A stretch of DNA of 64,000 nucleotides from Kribbella italica (GCF_014205135.1 NZ_JACHMY010000001.1:3720001-3784000); one strand, 5' to 3'; shown: positions 33,004 to 42,409, counted from the stretch's first letter. Notes: generated by a model from the sequence alone, not told the origin. Numbers and translations are program-made.

Positions 33004-33924
33004 GTGCCCACGGCAACGGAACTGGCGGCGTACAGCCTGACCGCGCAGCACCCGGTCACCCGCACGTGGGTCGCCGACGACGTCCGTCTCGCGTTGCTCG
33101 CCGAGCAGCACGCGATGGACGTCGTCCTGGCGACCGATCTCGGGATCGCGACCCAGCGGGCCGAGCGGTTCGCGCCCGGGCATCCGCCGGAGCTGCTGCT
33201 CAACCGCTGGACGCCGGCCGGCGAGCTGCACGCGATGCTGAGCATGCGGTACGAGGGTGGTGACGCGTCCAAGCCGTTCGTGGATGCCACTCCCCTGTCG
33301 CGGGCGATCCGGGCGGAGGACCTGCAACCGTTGGCGGCAGCGGCGCGGCAGGCGTACGGGGTCTTCAGGCCGAAGTACCTGCGGCTGTGGAGTGCTGCGG
33401 CGGTTGGGCAGTTCGAAGGGACGCGTGTCGATCGGCGGTTCCTAGCGGGTTTGGTCAGGGATCTCCGCGACCACTTGAAGGTTCCGGCGGAGTTGACCTT
33501 CGCCCAGGCGACCCACCTCGGCAACTATCCGCGGGCGGTCGCGGCGTACGAAGCGATCGACCAAGCACACCCGAACCACCCCGACCAGGCACGCATCGAG
33601 ACGGCCGAGGACCTGGCCGAGTCGATCGAGGCCGGGCTGCTGTACTACGTACTGGTCGACGGCGAGTGGGCCGGATACGTCGGTGCCCACGTCAACGACG
33701 AGACGCTCGGCCTGCCGGCGTACGTGGTCCAGGAGTTCATCCTCGACCCGGCGTACCGCGGCCGCGGGTACGGCCGCCACCTCCCGGCCCTGCTCGCCCA
33801 AGCGCTCCCGGACGACAAGCCGATCCTGCTCGGCGTCATCCACGCCGACAATCGATCCGCCCTCGAGGCCGCGAAGTCCTCGGGCCGGATCGACGTCGGC
33901 GGCTGGTTCCAGCTGCCGCTCTAG
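33004..33924 (+). CDS. GNAT family N-acetyltransferase
   Basis: 306 residues. The last 120 residues carry the acetyltransferase core: YYVLVDGEWAGYVGAHVN, VVQEFILDPAYRGRGYGRHL (the acetyl-CoA pyrophosphate loop) and LGVIHADNRSALEAAKSSGR. The N-terminal 180 residues are an extra domain without clear homology. GTG at 33004 lies two bases after the exporter's stop codon, so it is in the same operon. The end overlaps the convergent PIG-L gene by 4 bp. Substrate unknown. Confidence 0.85.
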   Translation: MPTATELAAYSLTAQHPVTRTWVADDVRLALLAEQHAMDVVLATDLGIATQRAERFAPGHPPELLLNRWTPAGELHAMLSMRYEGGDASKPFVDATPLSRAIRAEDLQPLAAAARQAYGVFRPKYLRLWSAAAVGQFEGTRVDRRFLAGLVRDLRDHLKVPAELTFAQATHLGNYPRAVAAYEAIDQAHPNHPDQARIETAEDLAESIEAGLLYYVLVDGEWAGYVGAHVNDETLGLPAYVVQEFILDPAYRGRGYGRHLPALLAQALPDDKPILLGVIHADNRSALEAAKSSGRIDVGGWFQLPL

Positions 33925-34610
33925 GCCGACAGCTTGCTGACCTCGGGACCCCGAGGGTCCAGCACGGCGCACGCCCGCGGGTAGCCGGCCTGGCACCCTC
34001 GCATCGTCATCAGCGCCGTGTAGTAGTCGATGTGCCGGAACCCGTCGGTCTCCCCCCGCGCGAAGGCCTGGTGCCGGATCGCGCTCACCCAGCGGTAGAA
34101 CGCGTCGTCCGGGATCGGCACGTACGCCGTCGGCGCGAAGTCGCGCAGGTCCTCGGCGTGCTCGGTGTGCAGCAACGTCCGTACGGCGTGCCGCGGCAGC
34201 TCGTGGTCCATCGGCAGGTCGGCCAGGTAGATCGCCCGCTCGGTGATCCGCGCGGTGTGCTCGTGATCGCGCTGCGAGCTGTGCCGCCAGTGCGTGATCA
34301 CCGTGTCGGGCTGCTGGTCGCGAATGATCGTCGCCAGCTCCAGCGCGACGTCGTCGGTGTCGGGCAGGAAGCCCTCGCTGTACCCGAGCACGATGAAGTC
34401 GGCGCCGATCGCGGTCGCGAACGCCTCGCCCTCGGCGACCTTCTGCTGCCGGTACTCGGCCGGCGAGAGCCGGGGATGACCGCGCTCCCCCGGCGTCAGC
34501 GCCACGATCGTCGCGTTCGCGCCCTCGAGCACGAGCTTGGCCAGCGTCGGCCCGGCCGACAGGTCCATGTCCCCGATGTGACCGCCGACGGCCAGCACTG
34601 ATCGGTTCAC
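33921..34610 (-). CDS. PIG-L-like protein with altered catalytic motif
   Basis: 229 residues. Fold and motifs follow the LmbE/PIG-L de-N-acetylases: VLAVGGHIGDMDLSAGPTLA, IVALTPGERGHP, HWRHSSQRDHEHT. The usual AHPDD is here GHIGD: the zinc ligands His11 and Asp14 remain, but the Asp that acts as base is Gly13. A GGHxGDM subfamily is known, so this is a subfamily trait and not a single mutation. GTG 34610 is chosen because GGGAGG (34616-34621) is a well-placed ribosome site; the GTG at 34616 would lie inside it. Confidence 0.82.
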   Translation of the reverse strand: MNRSVLAVGGHIGDMDLSAGPTLAKLVLEGANATIVALTPGERGHPRLSPAEYRQQKVAEGEAFATAIGADFIVLGYSEGFLPDTDDVALELATIIRDQQPDTVITHWRHSSQRDHEHTARITERAIYLADLPMDHELPRHAVRTLLHTEHAEDLRDFAPTAYVPIPDDAFYRWVSAIRHQAFARGETDGFRHIDYYTALMTMRGCQAGYPRACAVLDPRGPEVSKLSA

Positions 34611-34672
34611 CGGCACCTCCCGCTCGCGTGGTGGTAGAAAGTTACCTAGATGCTACGCGAACGGGCAACAAT

Positions 34673-35437
34673 TCACACCAGGAACGGCGTCAGCACCGCC
34701 AGGAAGTCGTCCAGCCGCTCGGCGTGCACCCAGTGCCCGGCCTCGGTGATCACCTCGTACCGGACCTGCGGGAACAGCGCCTCGATCGCGGCCCGGTGAT
34801 CCTGCCGCACGTAGTCGGACTTGCCGCCGTAGACGAAGAGCGTCGGGCCGTCGTACGCGCCGGTGACGCCGTCGGGCCAGCCCGAGATCTGCGACAGGGA
34901 CGCCTCGATGACCTCCAGGTTCGGCCGCCAGCGAGCGCCCTGGTCGTCGAGGATCAGGTTCTGCAGCAGGAACGCCCGCGTCCCAGGCGTCGGCACGGCG
35001 TCCTGCAGCTGGGCGTCGACCTCCGCGCGGCGCTGGATGTTCGACAGGTCCGCACCACGCATCGCCTGGGAGTACTGCTCGAACTGCGGCGGGTACGCCA
35101 CCGGCGCCGCGTCGACGACGACCAGCCGCTCGACCACCTCGGGGTGGGTCAGCGCGGTGAGCATCGCGGTCTTGCCGCCCATCGAGTGCCCGACCAGCGC
35201 GACCGGGCCGACGCCGAGCGCCTCGATCGTCTCGCGGACGTCCTCGGCCATCTCCGGGTACGTCATCGTCGGGACGTGCTCGGAGGTGCCGTGGTTGCGC
35301 AGGTCGAAGGCGAAGACCCGGTGCGACGCGGCCAGCCGGCGGGCGGCGGTCATCCAGTTCCGGCCGGAGCCGAACAGTCCGTGCATCACCACGACCGGCG
35401 TACCGCTCTCGCCGTACGACGTGACTGGAAGCTTCAT
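34673..35437 (-). CDS. Alpha/beta fold hydrolase (YbfF-like esterase)
   Basis: 254 residues with the order VVVMHGLFGSGRNWMTAARR (oxyanion region), VFAFDLRNHGTSEH, nucleophile elbow ALVGHSMGGKTAM, LFVYGGKSDYV (acid) and AGHWVHAERLDDFL (His). It matches the short-chain acyl-CoA thioesterase/esterase YbfF group. It has no signal peptide, so is cytoplasmic. The zinc-ribbon-like gene 11 bp upstream on the same strand is probably in the same operon. Confidence 0.92.
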   Translation of the reverse strand: MKLPVTSYGESGTPVVVMHGLFGSGRNWMTAARRLAASHRVFAFDLRNHGTSEHVPTMTYPEMAEDVRETIEALGVGPVALVGHSMGGKTAMLTALTHPEVVERLVVVDAAPVAYPPQFEQYSQAMRGADLSNIQRRAEVDAQLQDAVPTPGTRAFLLQNLILDDQGARWRPNLEVIEASLSQISGWPDGVTGAYDGPTLFVYGGKSDYVRQDHRAAIEALFPQVRYEVITEAGHWVHAERLDDFLAVLTPFLV

Positions 35438-35448
35438 ACGAGGCCTTT

Positions 35449-35748
35449 CTAGCGACGGCGTTGCCAGCAGGTGGTGTGCCAGTGGCGGCGCTCGTCCAGG
35501 GACTGGGCGCCGCCGATCGCCGCGAGCAGGCTCGGGTTCTCCGGCCAGACCACCACGTGCGGCGTGTTCGGCAGGATCGTCTGGTCGCAGCCCGGGCAGC
35601 GGTACGCCTTGGTCGACGCCGTACCGCTGACCCGCCGCACGATCCAGTCCCCGTCGCCGCGGCTCTGGCGTTCCTGGGTACCACCGAGCAACGGCCGGTC
35701 ACTGACCGGCCGTGTGTGCTTGGAGGGCTTGCGCCGACGAGGTGACAT
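35449..35748 (-). CDS. Small conserved zinc-ribbon-like protein
   Basis: 99 residues. The basic start (MSPRRRKPSKHTRP) is followed by a possible metal site YRCPGCDQTILPNTPHVVV and HWHTTCWQRR, that is CxxC...H...HxxxC. Proteins of this layout are conserved in actinomycetes next to the esterase gene, without known function. Spacing of 11 bp to the esterase gene points to co-translation. ATG 35748. Confidence 0.75.
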   Translation of the reverse strand: MSPRRRKPSKHTRPVSDRPLLGGTQERQSRGDGDWIVRRVSGTASTKAYRCPGCDQTILPNTPHVVVWPENPSLLAAIGGAQSLDERRHWHTTCWQRRR

Positions 35749-35811
35749 GTCGCCTCAAGGCTATCCGCCGACGGCAGGCCCTCCGCGCACGGGCTCCACG
35801 CACGGACTGGC

Positions 35812-37200
35812 TCAGCGGCGCCGGGCGACGGCGTACGCGGCGGTGCCGATCAGTTCCATCGAGACCTTGAGGCGTTCCAGGCTGACGTTCTTGGCGATGG
35901 TGTCCTCGGGCGAGTGGTACGGCGGTTCGAGCAGCGCCGGGGAGGACTCGCCGCGCCAGGAGAAGTTCGCCGCCGCGATGCCGACCTCCTGGAAGGACTG
36001 GTGGTCGCTGGCTCCGCGGGTGACCGGGCCGACCAGCTGCGCGTCGTACCCGAGACGCTGGCCGGAAGCCCGTACGGCGTTCGTCGCGGTGTTGGCGAGT
36101 CCGTCGAAGGAAAGCAGCCAGTAGACGATCGCCGGGTCCCAGCTGGTCGCGACCATGTCGTTCTGGAACACGGCGCGGTAGCGGTCACGCTGGTCCTGCG
36201 CGAGCTGCGCCACGTGGTAGCGCGAGCCGATCAGGCCCTGCTCCTCGGAGCCCCACAGCGCGAACCGCAGCGTCGCCTCGGTCGGCAGCTTCGCCAGGAC
36301 GCGCGCGAGCTCGAGCGTGAGGACCGTGCCGGAGCCGTCGTCGTTCGCGCCCGGCGCGCCGATCACCGTGTCGTAGTGGCCGGAGACCATCACGATCGGC
36401 GCGTTGCTGCCCTTGCCGCGGCGTTCGCCGATCACGTTGTTCGAGATCAGGCTGCGGTGGGCCGTCGTACCGATCGACAGCGGCAACGAGGTCACCACGG
36501 CGAGTGCCTCCCGCAGCAACCGCTTCTGGACCTGCGCCACGCCGATCACCGGGATCGGCGCGTCGGTCAGCCCGCTCGGCGAGAACGCGGAGGCCCGGCG
36601 GGGAAACACCTGGTCGGCCGGCAGCAGGATCACCGCGACCGCACCCCGCGAGGCCGCCTCGGCGACGAACCCGGGCCGCGCCGCGGCGGTGTCATCGGCC
36701 AGTACGACGGCGCCGGCGACGTCCGCCGGCCAGACCGGCGCGGTCGCGGGCCCGACGTCGCGCGCCGGACCCTGGACGGTCACGTTGAGCTTGCCGCCCG
36801 GTGCCGCGCCCGCCTGCCAGCAGATGTCGTCCGGCAACAGGTTGCGCAGGTCACCGATCTGGGCGGTGAACTTGTCCGCGACCGGGAACGGTTCGAGGCG
36901 GGTCCGGTAGCCGAACCTGTTCAGCTGGCCGGCCAGGTAGTCCGCGGCCCGCTTCTCGCTGACCGTGCCCCCGATCCGGGGGCCGATCTGCTCGGACAGC
37001 ACCTTCAGGTGCTGCAGCGCGCGGTCCGAGGAGATCCCGTTGACGATCTGCCGGTCGTACTTGTCCAGCGCCGGTGGGCGAACCGCCCCCGGTCGCTGGT
37101 CGTCCGCTGCCCAGGCAGGCGTGGACAGGGCGGTGGCGGCGGTCGCGCCGGCGACGGCTCCGAGCAAGCCGCGACGACTCAAACCGGACGTGTCGGTCAT
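35812..37200 (-). CDS. Secreted M28 family metallopeptidase (Tat signal)
   Basis: 462 residues. A twin-arginine signal (SRRGLLGAVAGATAATALS) ends near AWA. A PA-domain insertion occupies about 125-230 (VWPADVAGAVVLADD). The di-zinc catalytic domain shows SGHYDTVIGAPGANDDGSGT, LWGSEEQGLIGSRYHV, FQNDMVATSW and ASDHQSFQEVGIAAANF, supplying the His, Asp, Glu-Glu, Asp and His ligands. It should be exported and act as an aminopeptidase. ATG 37200. Confidence 0.94.
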   Translation of the reverse strand: MTDTSGLSRRGLLGAVAGATAATALSTPAWAADDQRPGAVRPPALDKYDRQIVNGISSDRALQHLKVLSEQIGPRIGGTVSEKRAADYLAGQLNRFGYRTRLEPFPVADKFTAQIGDLRNLLPDDICWQAGAAPGGKLNVTVQGPARDVGPATAPVWPADVAGAVVLADDTAAARPGFVAEAASRGAVAVILLPADQVFPRRASAFSPSGLTDAPIPVIGVAQVQKRLLREALAVVTSLPLSIGTTAHRSLISNNVIGERRGKGSNAPIVMVSGHYDTVIGAPGANDDGSGTVLTLELARVLAKLPTEATLRFALWGSEEQGLIGSRYHVAQLAQDQRDRYRAVFQNDMVATSWDPAIVYWLLSFDGLANTATNAVRASGQRLGYDAQLVGPVTRGASDHQSFQEVGIAAANFSWRGESSPALLEPPYHSPEDTIAKNVSLERLKVSMELIGTAAYAVARRR

Positions 37201-37285
37201 GCAGGTCTCCCTCGTACAAGGTCGGCCCCGAGACCAGGAACCTAACCGATTCCGGCCCCGGGCGCCGTACCTCGCGGAGAGTTGC

Positions 37286-38341
37286 TCACTTCGAATGCTG
37301 TGCGCGCAGCTCGCTGCCCACCTCGTGCATGTGTCCCAGACCCATCCTGTACGACTCGATCAGGCCCGTACTCAGGTACGGCATCCCGATCTTCTCGCAG
37401 TACGCACGGACGATCGGTTGCGCGAACCGCAGGTTGGCCCGCGGCATGCTCGGGAACAGGTGGTGCTCGATCTGGTAGTTCAGGCCGCCCATCATCCAGT
37501 CGGTGACCAGGTCGCCGTCGACGTTGCGCGAAGTGAGGACCTGCTTCTCCAGGTGGCCCCAGTTGCTGTCGTCGTCCGGCATCTCCATGCCCTTGTGGTT
37601 CGGCGCGAAGACGCTGCCCAGGTGCAGGCCGAACAGCGCGTGGTGCAGCGCGGCGAACGCGATCGCCTTGCCCGGCGACATCACCAGGAACAGGGCGGTG
37701 AAGTACAGCGTCAGGTGCGCGGCCATCAGCATCAGCTCGACGCGGGCCTCGTGACGCTTGCGTCGGCCGACCAGGAACAGCACGCTCGACACCTTGAGGT
37801 TGAGGCCCTCGAGGGTGAGCAGCGGGAAGAAGATCTTCGCCTGGTGCCGGCTCAGCCAGCCGTGCAGACCGGTCCTGCCCTCGGCCTGTTCGAGCGTCCA
37901 GACCAGCACGCCCTCGCCGACGTCCGGGTCCTTGTCGGTGTGGTTCGGGTTGGCGTGGTGGCGGTTGTGCTTGTCGTTCCACCAGCCGTAGCTCATCCCG
38001 CAGAGCAGGTTGCCGTGCAGCTGCCCGATCAGGTCGTGCACCTTGCGGGAGCTGCCGATCTGCTGGTGCCCGGCGTCGTGCCCGAAGAACGCGGCCCGGG
38101 TGGTGAAGATCGCGAGCGGGATCGTCAGCAGCAGCTGCAGCCACGAGTTGCCCAGCAGGACCACGCCGGCCCAGGTCGCCGCGATCAGCGCCATGTTCAG
38201 CCCGATCGCGATCACGTACGACGCCGTACGGCGTTCCAGCAGGCCGGCCTCGCGGACCTCGCGCAGCAAGGGGGAGAAATCGCTGCCCTTCGCCTGTTTC
38301 GTCCGTGCGGGGGTATGGGCAAGCGCAAGTGGCTGTGCCAT
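37286..38341 (-). CDS. Membrane fatty-acyl desaturase
   Basis: 351 residues from ATG 38341. Four membrane helices and the three histidine boxes of di-iron desaturases: FFGHDAGHQQ, WNDKHNRHHANPNHTDKD and LNYQIEHHLFPSMPR. The last (QxxHH) is of the front-end/DesA3 type. It introduces a double bond into membrane-lipid acyl chains with O2 and electrons from a ferredoxin or flavin partner that is not in the window. The long upstream frame has no homology, so the later ATG is used. Confidence 0.93.
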   Translation of the reverse strand: MAQPLALAHTPARTKQAKGSDFSPLLREVREAGLLERRTASYVIAIGLNMALIAATWAGVVLLGNSWLQLLLTIPLAIFTTRAAFFGHDAGHQQIGSSRKVHDLIGQLHGNLLCGMSYGWWNDKHNRHHANPNHTDKDPDVGEGVLVWTLEQAEGRTGLHGWLSRHQAKIFFPLLTLEGLNLKVSSVLFLVGRRKRHEARVELMLMAAHLTLYFTALFLVMSPGKAIAFAALHHALFGLHLGSVFAPNHKGMEMPDDDSNWGHLEKQVLTSRNVDGDLVTDWMMGGLNYQIEHHLFPSMPRANLRFAQPIVRAYCEKIGMPYLSTGLIESYRMGLGHMHEVGSELRAQHSK

Positions 38342-38558
38342 CTGGTGCCTCGTTTCTGAGCGGTGGAGGCCTTGGCGTACAGCCACGACCAGGGTACGTG
38401 ATCCAGCCTGGTGCCCATTCACGCTCGGCACACGCGTGCTACCACCCGGGCGATCTGGGGGTTAAGCACCTGGTCAGGGTGGGTCTAGCACCCCTGAGCC
38501 GGACCCGGGACTCGGTCATGATGGAGGCAGTTCGCTCGACCTCACCACGGGAGACACG

Positions 38559-39866
38559 ATGACCACCCTCCAGAACGCCACCTCGGCGCCGCCACTGCGG
38601 TTCCCGCGGCTGGCGCAGCCCTTCGTCGCGCTCGGGCTGGCCGTTCTGGCCGAGATCGGGATCGCGTTCTTCGTGCTCAACGTGGTCTCGGTGCCGCTGA
38701 TCGCGGTCTGGGTCGGGATCCCGATGCTGCTGGTCTTCGTGCCCTGCGTGCGCTGGTTCGCCAACTGTCACCGCACGATCATGTCGGGCTTCCTCGGCGT
38801 ACGGATCCAGCGTCCTTACCGCAAGCCGCCGATGCCCGGCATGCTGATGTGGCTGCGGACGACGCTCTCCGACCCGGCCACCTGGCGCGACATCGCCTGG
38901 CTGCTGGTCAACGCCGTGATCGGCTTCACACTGAACCTGCTGTCCTTCGTCCTGTTCGTGGCGTCGGTGTTCTACCTGATCTACCCGTTCCTGGTCTGGG
39001 TGACGCCGGCCGGCGTGTTCGACGAGCCGTTCGGTGGGGCGATCCTGCCCACGCTGACCCCGCTGACCGCCTTCATGATGGTGCCGCTCGGGCTCGTCGC
39101 GTTCCTGATCTGGTCGGCGGCCGGTGAGCGGCTGCTGCGGGCCAACGCGTTCCTGGCCAAGTCGCTGCTCGGCCCGACCGAGAACGCCCAGCTGGCGATC
39201 CGGGTCCGGGAGCTGGCCGAGTCCCGCGCCGAGACCGTCGACACCCAGGCCGCCGAGCTGCGCCGGATCGAGCGGGACCTGCACGACGGGGCCCAGGCCC
39301 GGCTGGCCGCGCTGAGCATGAACCTCGGGATGGCCGAGGAGATGGTGGCCCGCGACCCGGAGCAGGCCGCGGCGCTGCTCACCGAGGCCCGCGAGTCGGC
39401 CAGTACGGCGCTGTCGGAGCTACGCGACCTGGTCCGCGGCATCCATCCGCCGGTACTCGCCGACCGGGGACTGGACGGCGCGGTCAACGCGCTGGCGCTG
39501 ACCTGCCCGTTCAAGGTCGACGTCACGTACGACGTACCGGGTCGTCCGCCGGCCCCCGTCGAGTCCGCCGCGTACTTCGCGGTCGCCGAGGCACTGGCCA
39601 ACGCGGTCAAGTACTCCGCCGCGACGAACGCCTGGGTCCAGATCACCCACGAGGACGAGCGGCTGCACATCATCGTCGGCGACGACGGCGTCGGTGGGGC
39701 GACGGTCACAGTGGGCGGTGGACTCTACGGAATCCAGCGGCGACTGGCCGCCTTCGACGGTACGTTGACGGTGGTCAGCCCGACCGGCGGGCCGACCACC
39801 GTGATCATGGAGTTGCCTTGCGAGTCCTCATCGCTGAAGATCACGCCCTCCTCCGGGACGGCCTGA
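38559..39866 (+). CDS. NarL-type sensor histidine kinase
   Basis: 435 residues. About four to five membrane helices in the first 190 residues with a sensor/DUF-like region, then HisKA_3 (RRIERDLHDGAQARLAAL, phospho-acceptor His242) and a HATPase domain with N-box AEALANAVKYSAATNAWV, GDDGVGGA and GGGLYGIQRRL. The gene overlaps the response regulator by 49 bp. The ligand is unknown; such systems often sense envelope stress or antibiotics. Confidence 0.94.
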   Translation: MTTLQNATSAPPLRFPRLAQPFVALGLAVLAEIGIAFFVLNVVSVPLIAVWVGIPMLLVFVPCVRWFANCHRTIMSGFLGVRIQRPYRKPPMPGMLMWLRTTLSDPATWRDIAWLLVNAVIGFTLNLLSFVLFVASVFYLIYPFLVWVTPAGVFDEPFGGAILPTLTPLTAFMMVPLGLVAFLIWSAAGERLLRANAFLAKSLLGPTENAQLAIRVRELAESRAETVDTQAAELRRIERDLHDGAQARLAALSMNLGMAEEMVARDPEQAAALLTEARESASTALSELRDLVRGIHPPVLADRGLDGAVNALALTCPFKVDVTYDVPGRPPAPVESAAYFAVAEALANAVKYSAATNAWVQITHEDERLHIIVGDDGVGGATVTVGGGLYGIQRRLAAFDGTLTVVSPTGGPTTVIMELPCESSSLKITPSSGTA

Positions 39867-40465
39867 TCCGGCTGCTGGAAGCCCACGACTTCACCGTCGT
39901 CGAAGCCGTCGACAACGGCCCCCGGCTGGTCCCGGCGCTCGTCGAGCACCGGCCGGACGTGGCCGTCGTCGACGTCCGGCTTCCCCCGACCTTCACCGAC
40001 GAGGGCCTCAAGGCCGCCATCGAGGCCCGCCGCCAGGTCCCCGGCCTGCCGATCCTGGTGCTGTCGCAGTACGTCGAGCAGCTCTACGCCCGCGAGCTCC
40101 TCACCGGCGGAGGCGGCGCGGTCGGCTACCTGCTCAAGGACCGCGTCTCCAACGTCGCCGAGTTCCTCGACTCGGTCCGCCGCGTCGCCGCCGGCGGCAC
40201 CGCGATGGACCCCGACGTCATCGGCCAGCTCCTCGCCCGCAGCACCCGCGACTCCCCCGTCACCCGCCTGACCCCCCGCGAGTCCGAGGTCCTCGGCCTG
40301 ATGGCCGAAGGCCGCTCCAACGCCGCCATCGCCGCCGCCCTCTTCGTCACCGAGAAGGCGGTCAGCAAACACACCAACAACATCTTCGCCAAGCTCGACC
40401 TCCCCCCGTCCGAAGACGACAACCGCCGCGTGATGGCGGTTCTGACGTACCTGTCGTCGCGTTAG
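39818..40465 (+). CDS. NarL/LuxR-type response regulator
   Basis: 215 residues. Receiver domain with acidic pair (IAEDHALLRDGL), phospho-acceptor Asp52 (AVVDVRLPP) and Lys of the LLKDR motif, then a LuxR helix-turn-helix (LTPRESEVLGLMAEGRSNAA, AVSKHTNNIFAKL). Start is TTG 39818, inside the kinase gene, so expression is translationally coupled to the partner kinase. Confidence 0.94.
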   Translation: MRVLIAEDHALLRDGLIRLLEAHDFTVVEAVDNGPRLVPALVEHRPDVAVVDVRLPPTFTDEGLKAAIEARRQVPGLPILVLSQYVEQLYARELLTGGGGAVGYLLKDRVSNVAEFLDSVRRVAAGGTAMDPDVIGQLLARSTRDSPVTRLTPRESEVLGLMAEGRSNAAIAAALFVTEKAVSKHTNNIFAKLDLPPSEDDNRRVMAVLTYLSSR

Positions 40466-40556
40466 ATTTTTTCTTTGACGGGGATGTCGAGGACTTGGCG
40501 TCGGGTTCGTCCCCTGGGTGAGAGCGCCGCTGGGGTGCTGAACAGAGGAGACCGGG

Positions 40557-40973
40557 ATGACGAAGTTCCTGCTGATCGTGGACTACAACGGTGGGGCGAT
40601 CGACACGCCGATGACCGAGTGGGCGCCGGAGGACGTGAAGGCGCACATGGACTACTACGAGAAGCTCAACGCCGAGCTGCTGGCCTCGGGCGAGCTGATC
40701 GGTGGCGAGGCGCTGACCGGGCCGGAGCTGGCGAAGTCCGTGACGTCGGACGGGGTGTCGGCGCCGGTGATCACCGACGGGCCGTACCTGGAGGCGAAGG
40801 AGCTGCTGGCCGGCTTCCAGGTCATCGACGTCGAGTCCGAGGAGCGGGCCATCGAGATCGCCGCGCTGGTCTCGCAGGTTCCTGGCCCCGGCGGGGTGCC
40901 GACGCAGCAGCCGATCGGCGTACGGCGGGTCATGCAGGAGGCCGACTACCAGGAGCTCAACCCGCTCGGCTGA
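40557..40973 (+). CDS. YciI-like protein (YCII-related/DGPF domain)
   Basis: 138 residues with KFLLIVDYNGG, MDYYEKLNAELLASGELIGGE, the ITDGPYLEAKELLAGFQVID motif and RVMQEAD. This is the DGPF-type YCII domain, ferredoxin-like, with unknown enzymatic role. These genes often sit beside sigma-factor genes in actinomycetes, and here a SigE-family gene converges 9 bp away. ATG 40557 with GAGGAG upstream. Confidence 0.9.
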   Translation: MTKFLLIVDYNGGAIDTPMTEWAPEDVKAHMDYYEKLNAELLASGELIGGEALTGPELAKSVTSDGVSAPVITDGPYLEAKELLAGFQVIDVESEERAIEIAALVSQVPGPGGVPTQQPIGVRRVMQEADYQELNPLG

Positions 40974-40982
40974 AGGGCGCGG

Positions 40983-41495
40983 CTACGCCGTACGCCGGAG
41001 GTCGTGCAGGGACGGATCCAGCCGGAGCCGCGACAGGGCCCGGCTGGTCTGGCTCTTGATCGTCCCGACGGAGCAGCCCGCCAGCTCGGCGGTCTGCACC
41101 TCGGTCAGGTCCATCAGGAAACGCAGTACGACGGCCCGGCGCATCGATCGCGGCAGCCGGGCCACTGCTGCCACCAGAACGAAGTCCCGTTCGAGCTGCT
41201 CAGCGCTTTCGGCCGGCGTGGCGACCACCGGCAGCTGGTCGGTCGGGAACTCCTGCTTGCCCTTCTTCACCCGCCACAACGCGCGGCAGGTGTTCACCAG
41301 GACCTGGCGCACGTAGCCGCTGGGGTCGTCGGCCCGAATCGTGTCCCACACCAGCCAGCACTTCAGGAGCGTCGTCTGCACGAGGTCCTCGGCCAGGCCT
41401 CGGTCCGGGACCAGGAAGTACGCCGTCCGCAGCAGGCCGTCGTACCGGGCCGCGACGAACTCACTGAAGCCGGTGGTGCCGGGCTGGGACGTCAC
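40983..41495 (-). CDS. SigE-family ECF RNA polymerase sigma factor
   Basis: 170 residues from GTG 41495, which follows GGGAG at a suitable distance; more upstream starts give residues unlike the family. Region 2: FVAARYDGLLRTAYFLVPD and DLVQTTLLKCWLVWDTI. Region 4: LPRSMRRAVVLRFLMDLTEV and AELAGCSVGTIKSQTSRALSRL. It would direct a small regulon; no anti-sigma gene is adjacent. Confidence 0.9.
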   Translation of the reverse strand: MTSQPGTTGFSEFVAARYDGLLRTAYFLVPDRGLAEDLVQTTLLKCWLVWDTIRADDPSGYVRQVLVNTCRALWRVKKGKQEFPTDQLPVVATPAESAEQLERDFVLVAAVARLPRSMRRAVVLRFLMDLTEVQTAELAGCSVGTIKSQTSRALSRLRLDPSLHDLRRTA

Positions 41496-41665
41496 CGCGG
41501 TTCTCCCGTCGATCGAGCCGGCGCGCGGCGCTGACTTCGAAACTAGAACGGGTCGCGGCACTGTTCGCCCTACTTCGGCCACAGCCGAATTCGCCGGGCC
41601 CGCACCGGATCGGTGCTAGAGCGCCCGCGGTGGACGCTCGGCGGAGGGGACGTCCGCCTGAGGTT

Positions 41666-42409
41666 CTACAGCCGCCCGGCGTTGGTGATGCGGCGGAGGA
41701 ACTCCTGGGTGCGGGGCTCTCGCGGGGTGCCCAGCACCTGGCTGGGTGGACCCGATTCCAGGAGGCGGCCTTGGTCGAGGAAGCAGATCTGGTCGGCGAC
41801 CTCGCGGGCGAAGGTCATTTCGTGGGTGCAGATCAGCATGGTGATGCCGTCGGACTTGAGGTCCTTGAGGAGGTCGAGGACCTCGCCGACGAGCTCGGGG
41901 TCGAGGGCTGAGGTGACCTCGTCCAGGAGCATCAGCTTGGGGTTGTTGACCAGGGCGCGCGCGATGGCGGCGCGTTGCTGCTGGCCGCCGGAGAGGTTGT
42001 CCGGGCGGGCGGTGGCCTTGTCGGCCAGGCCTACCCGGTCGAGCATCTCCATCGCCCGGGCGCGCGCTGCGGGCTTGGCGACGCCGTGGACCCGGATCGG
42101 AGCGAGGGTGACGTTGTCCAGGACGGACAGGTGCGGGAACAGGTTGTAGGACTGGAAGACGATGCCGATGCCGGAGCGGATCCGGTCGGCGTCGGCGCGG
42201 GGGTCGGTGATGTCCTCGCCGTCGAGCTCGATGACGCCGTCGTCGACGGTCTCCAGGAGGTTGACGCAGCGCAGCAGCGTCGACTTGCCGGAGCCGGACG
42301 CGCCGATCAGGACGACGCACTGGCCGGCGTCGACGTCGAGGTCGAAGTCGTCGAGGACCACGTTGGTCCCGTAGGTCTTGCGGACACCGCGCAGCGACAG
42401 CAGGGTCAT
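41666..42409 (-). CDS. Polar amino acid ABC transporter ATP-binding protein
   Basis: 247 residues. Walker A GASGSGKST at 36-44, Q-loop FQSYNLFPHL, signature LSGGQQQRAAIARAL, Walker B LMLLDEVTSALD and switch His (CTHEM). The sequence is closest in pattern to GlnQ/ArtP-type ATPases. Its ATG overlaps the permease stop by 4 bp, completing the import operon of binding protein, small ORF, permease and ATPase. Confidence 0.95.
   Translation of the reverse strand: MTLLSLRGVRKTYGTNVVLDDFDLDVDAGQCVVLIGASGSGKSTLLRCVNLLETVDDGVIELDGEDITDPRADADRIRSGIGIVFQSYNLFPHLSVLDNVTLAPIRVHGVAKPAARARAMEMLDRVGLADKATARPDNLSGGQQQRAAIARALVNNPKLMLLDEVTSALDPELVGEVLDLLKDLKSDGITMLICTHEMTFAREVADQICFLDQGRLLESGPPSQVLGTPREPRTQEFLRRITNAGRL

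Noticed and set aside
29495..33016. Minus-strand open frame of over 1100 codons opposite the coiled-coil and AI-2E genes
   Set aside because: It is antisense to two well-supported genes, Ser/Ala-rich and without domains. High GC content keeps such frames open.
38456..38495. Partial palindrome around GGGTGGGTCTAGCACCCCTG upstream of the sensor kinase
   Set aside because: Arms are imperfect and short, and no regulator is adjacent; it might be an operator but cannot be separated from chance.
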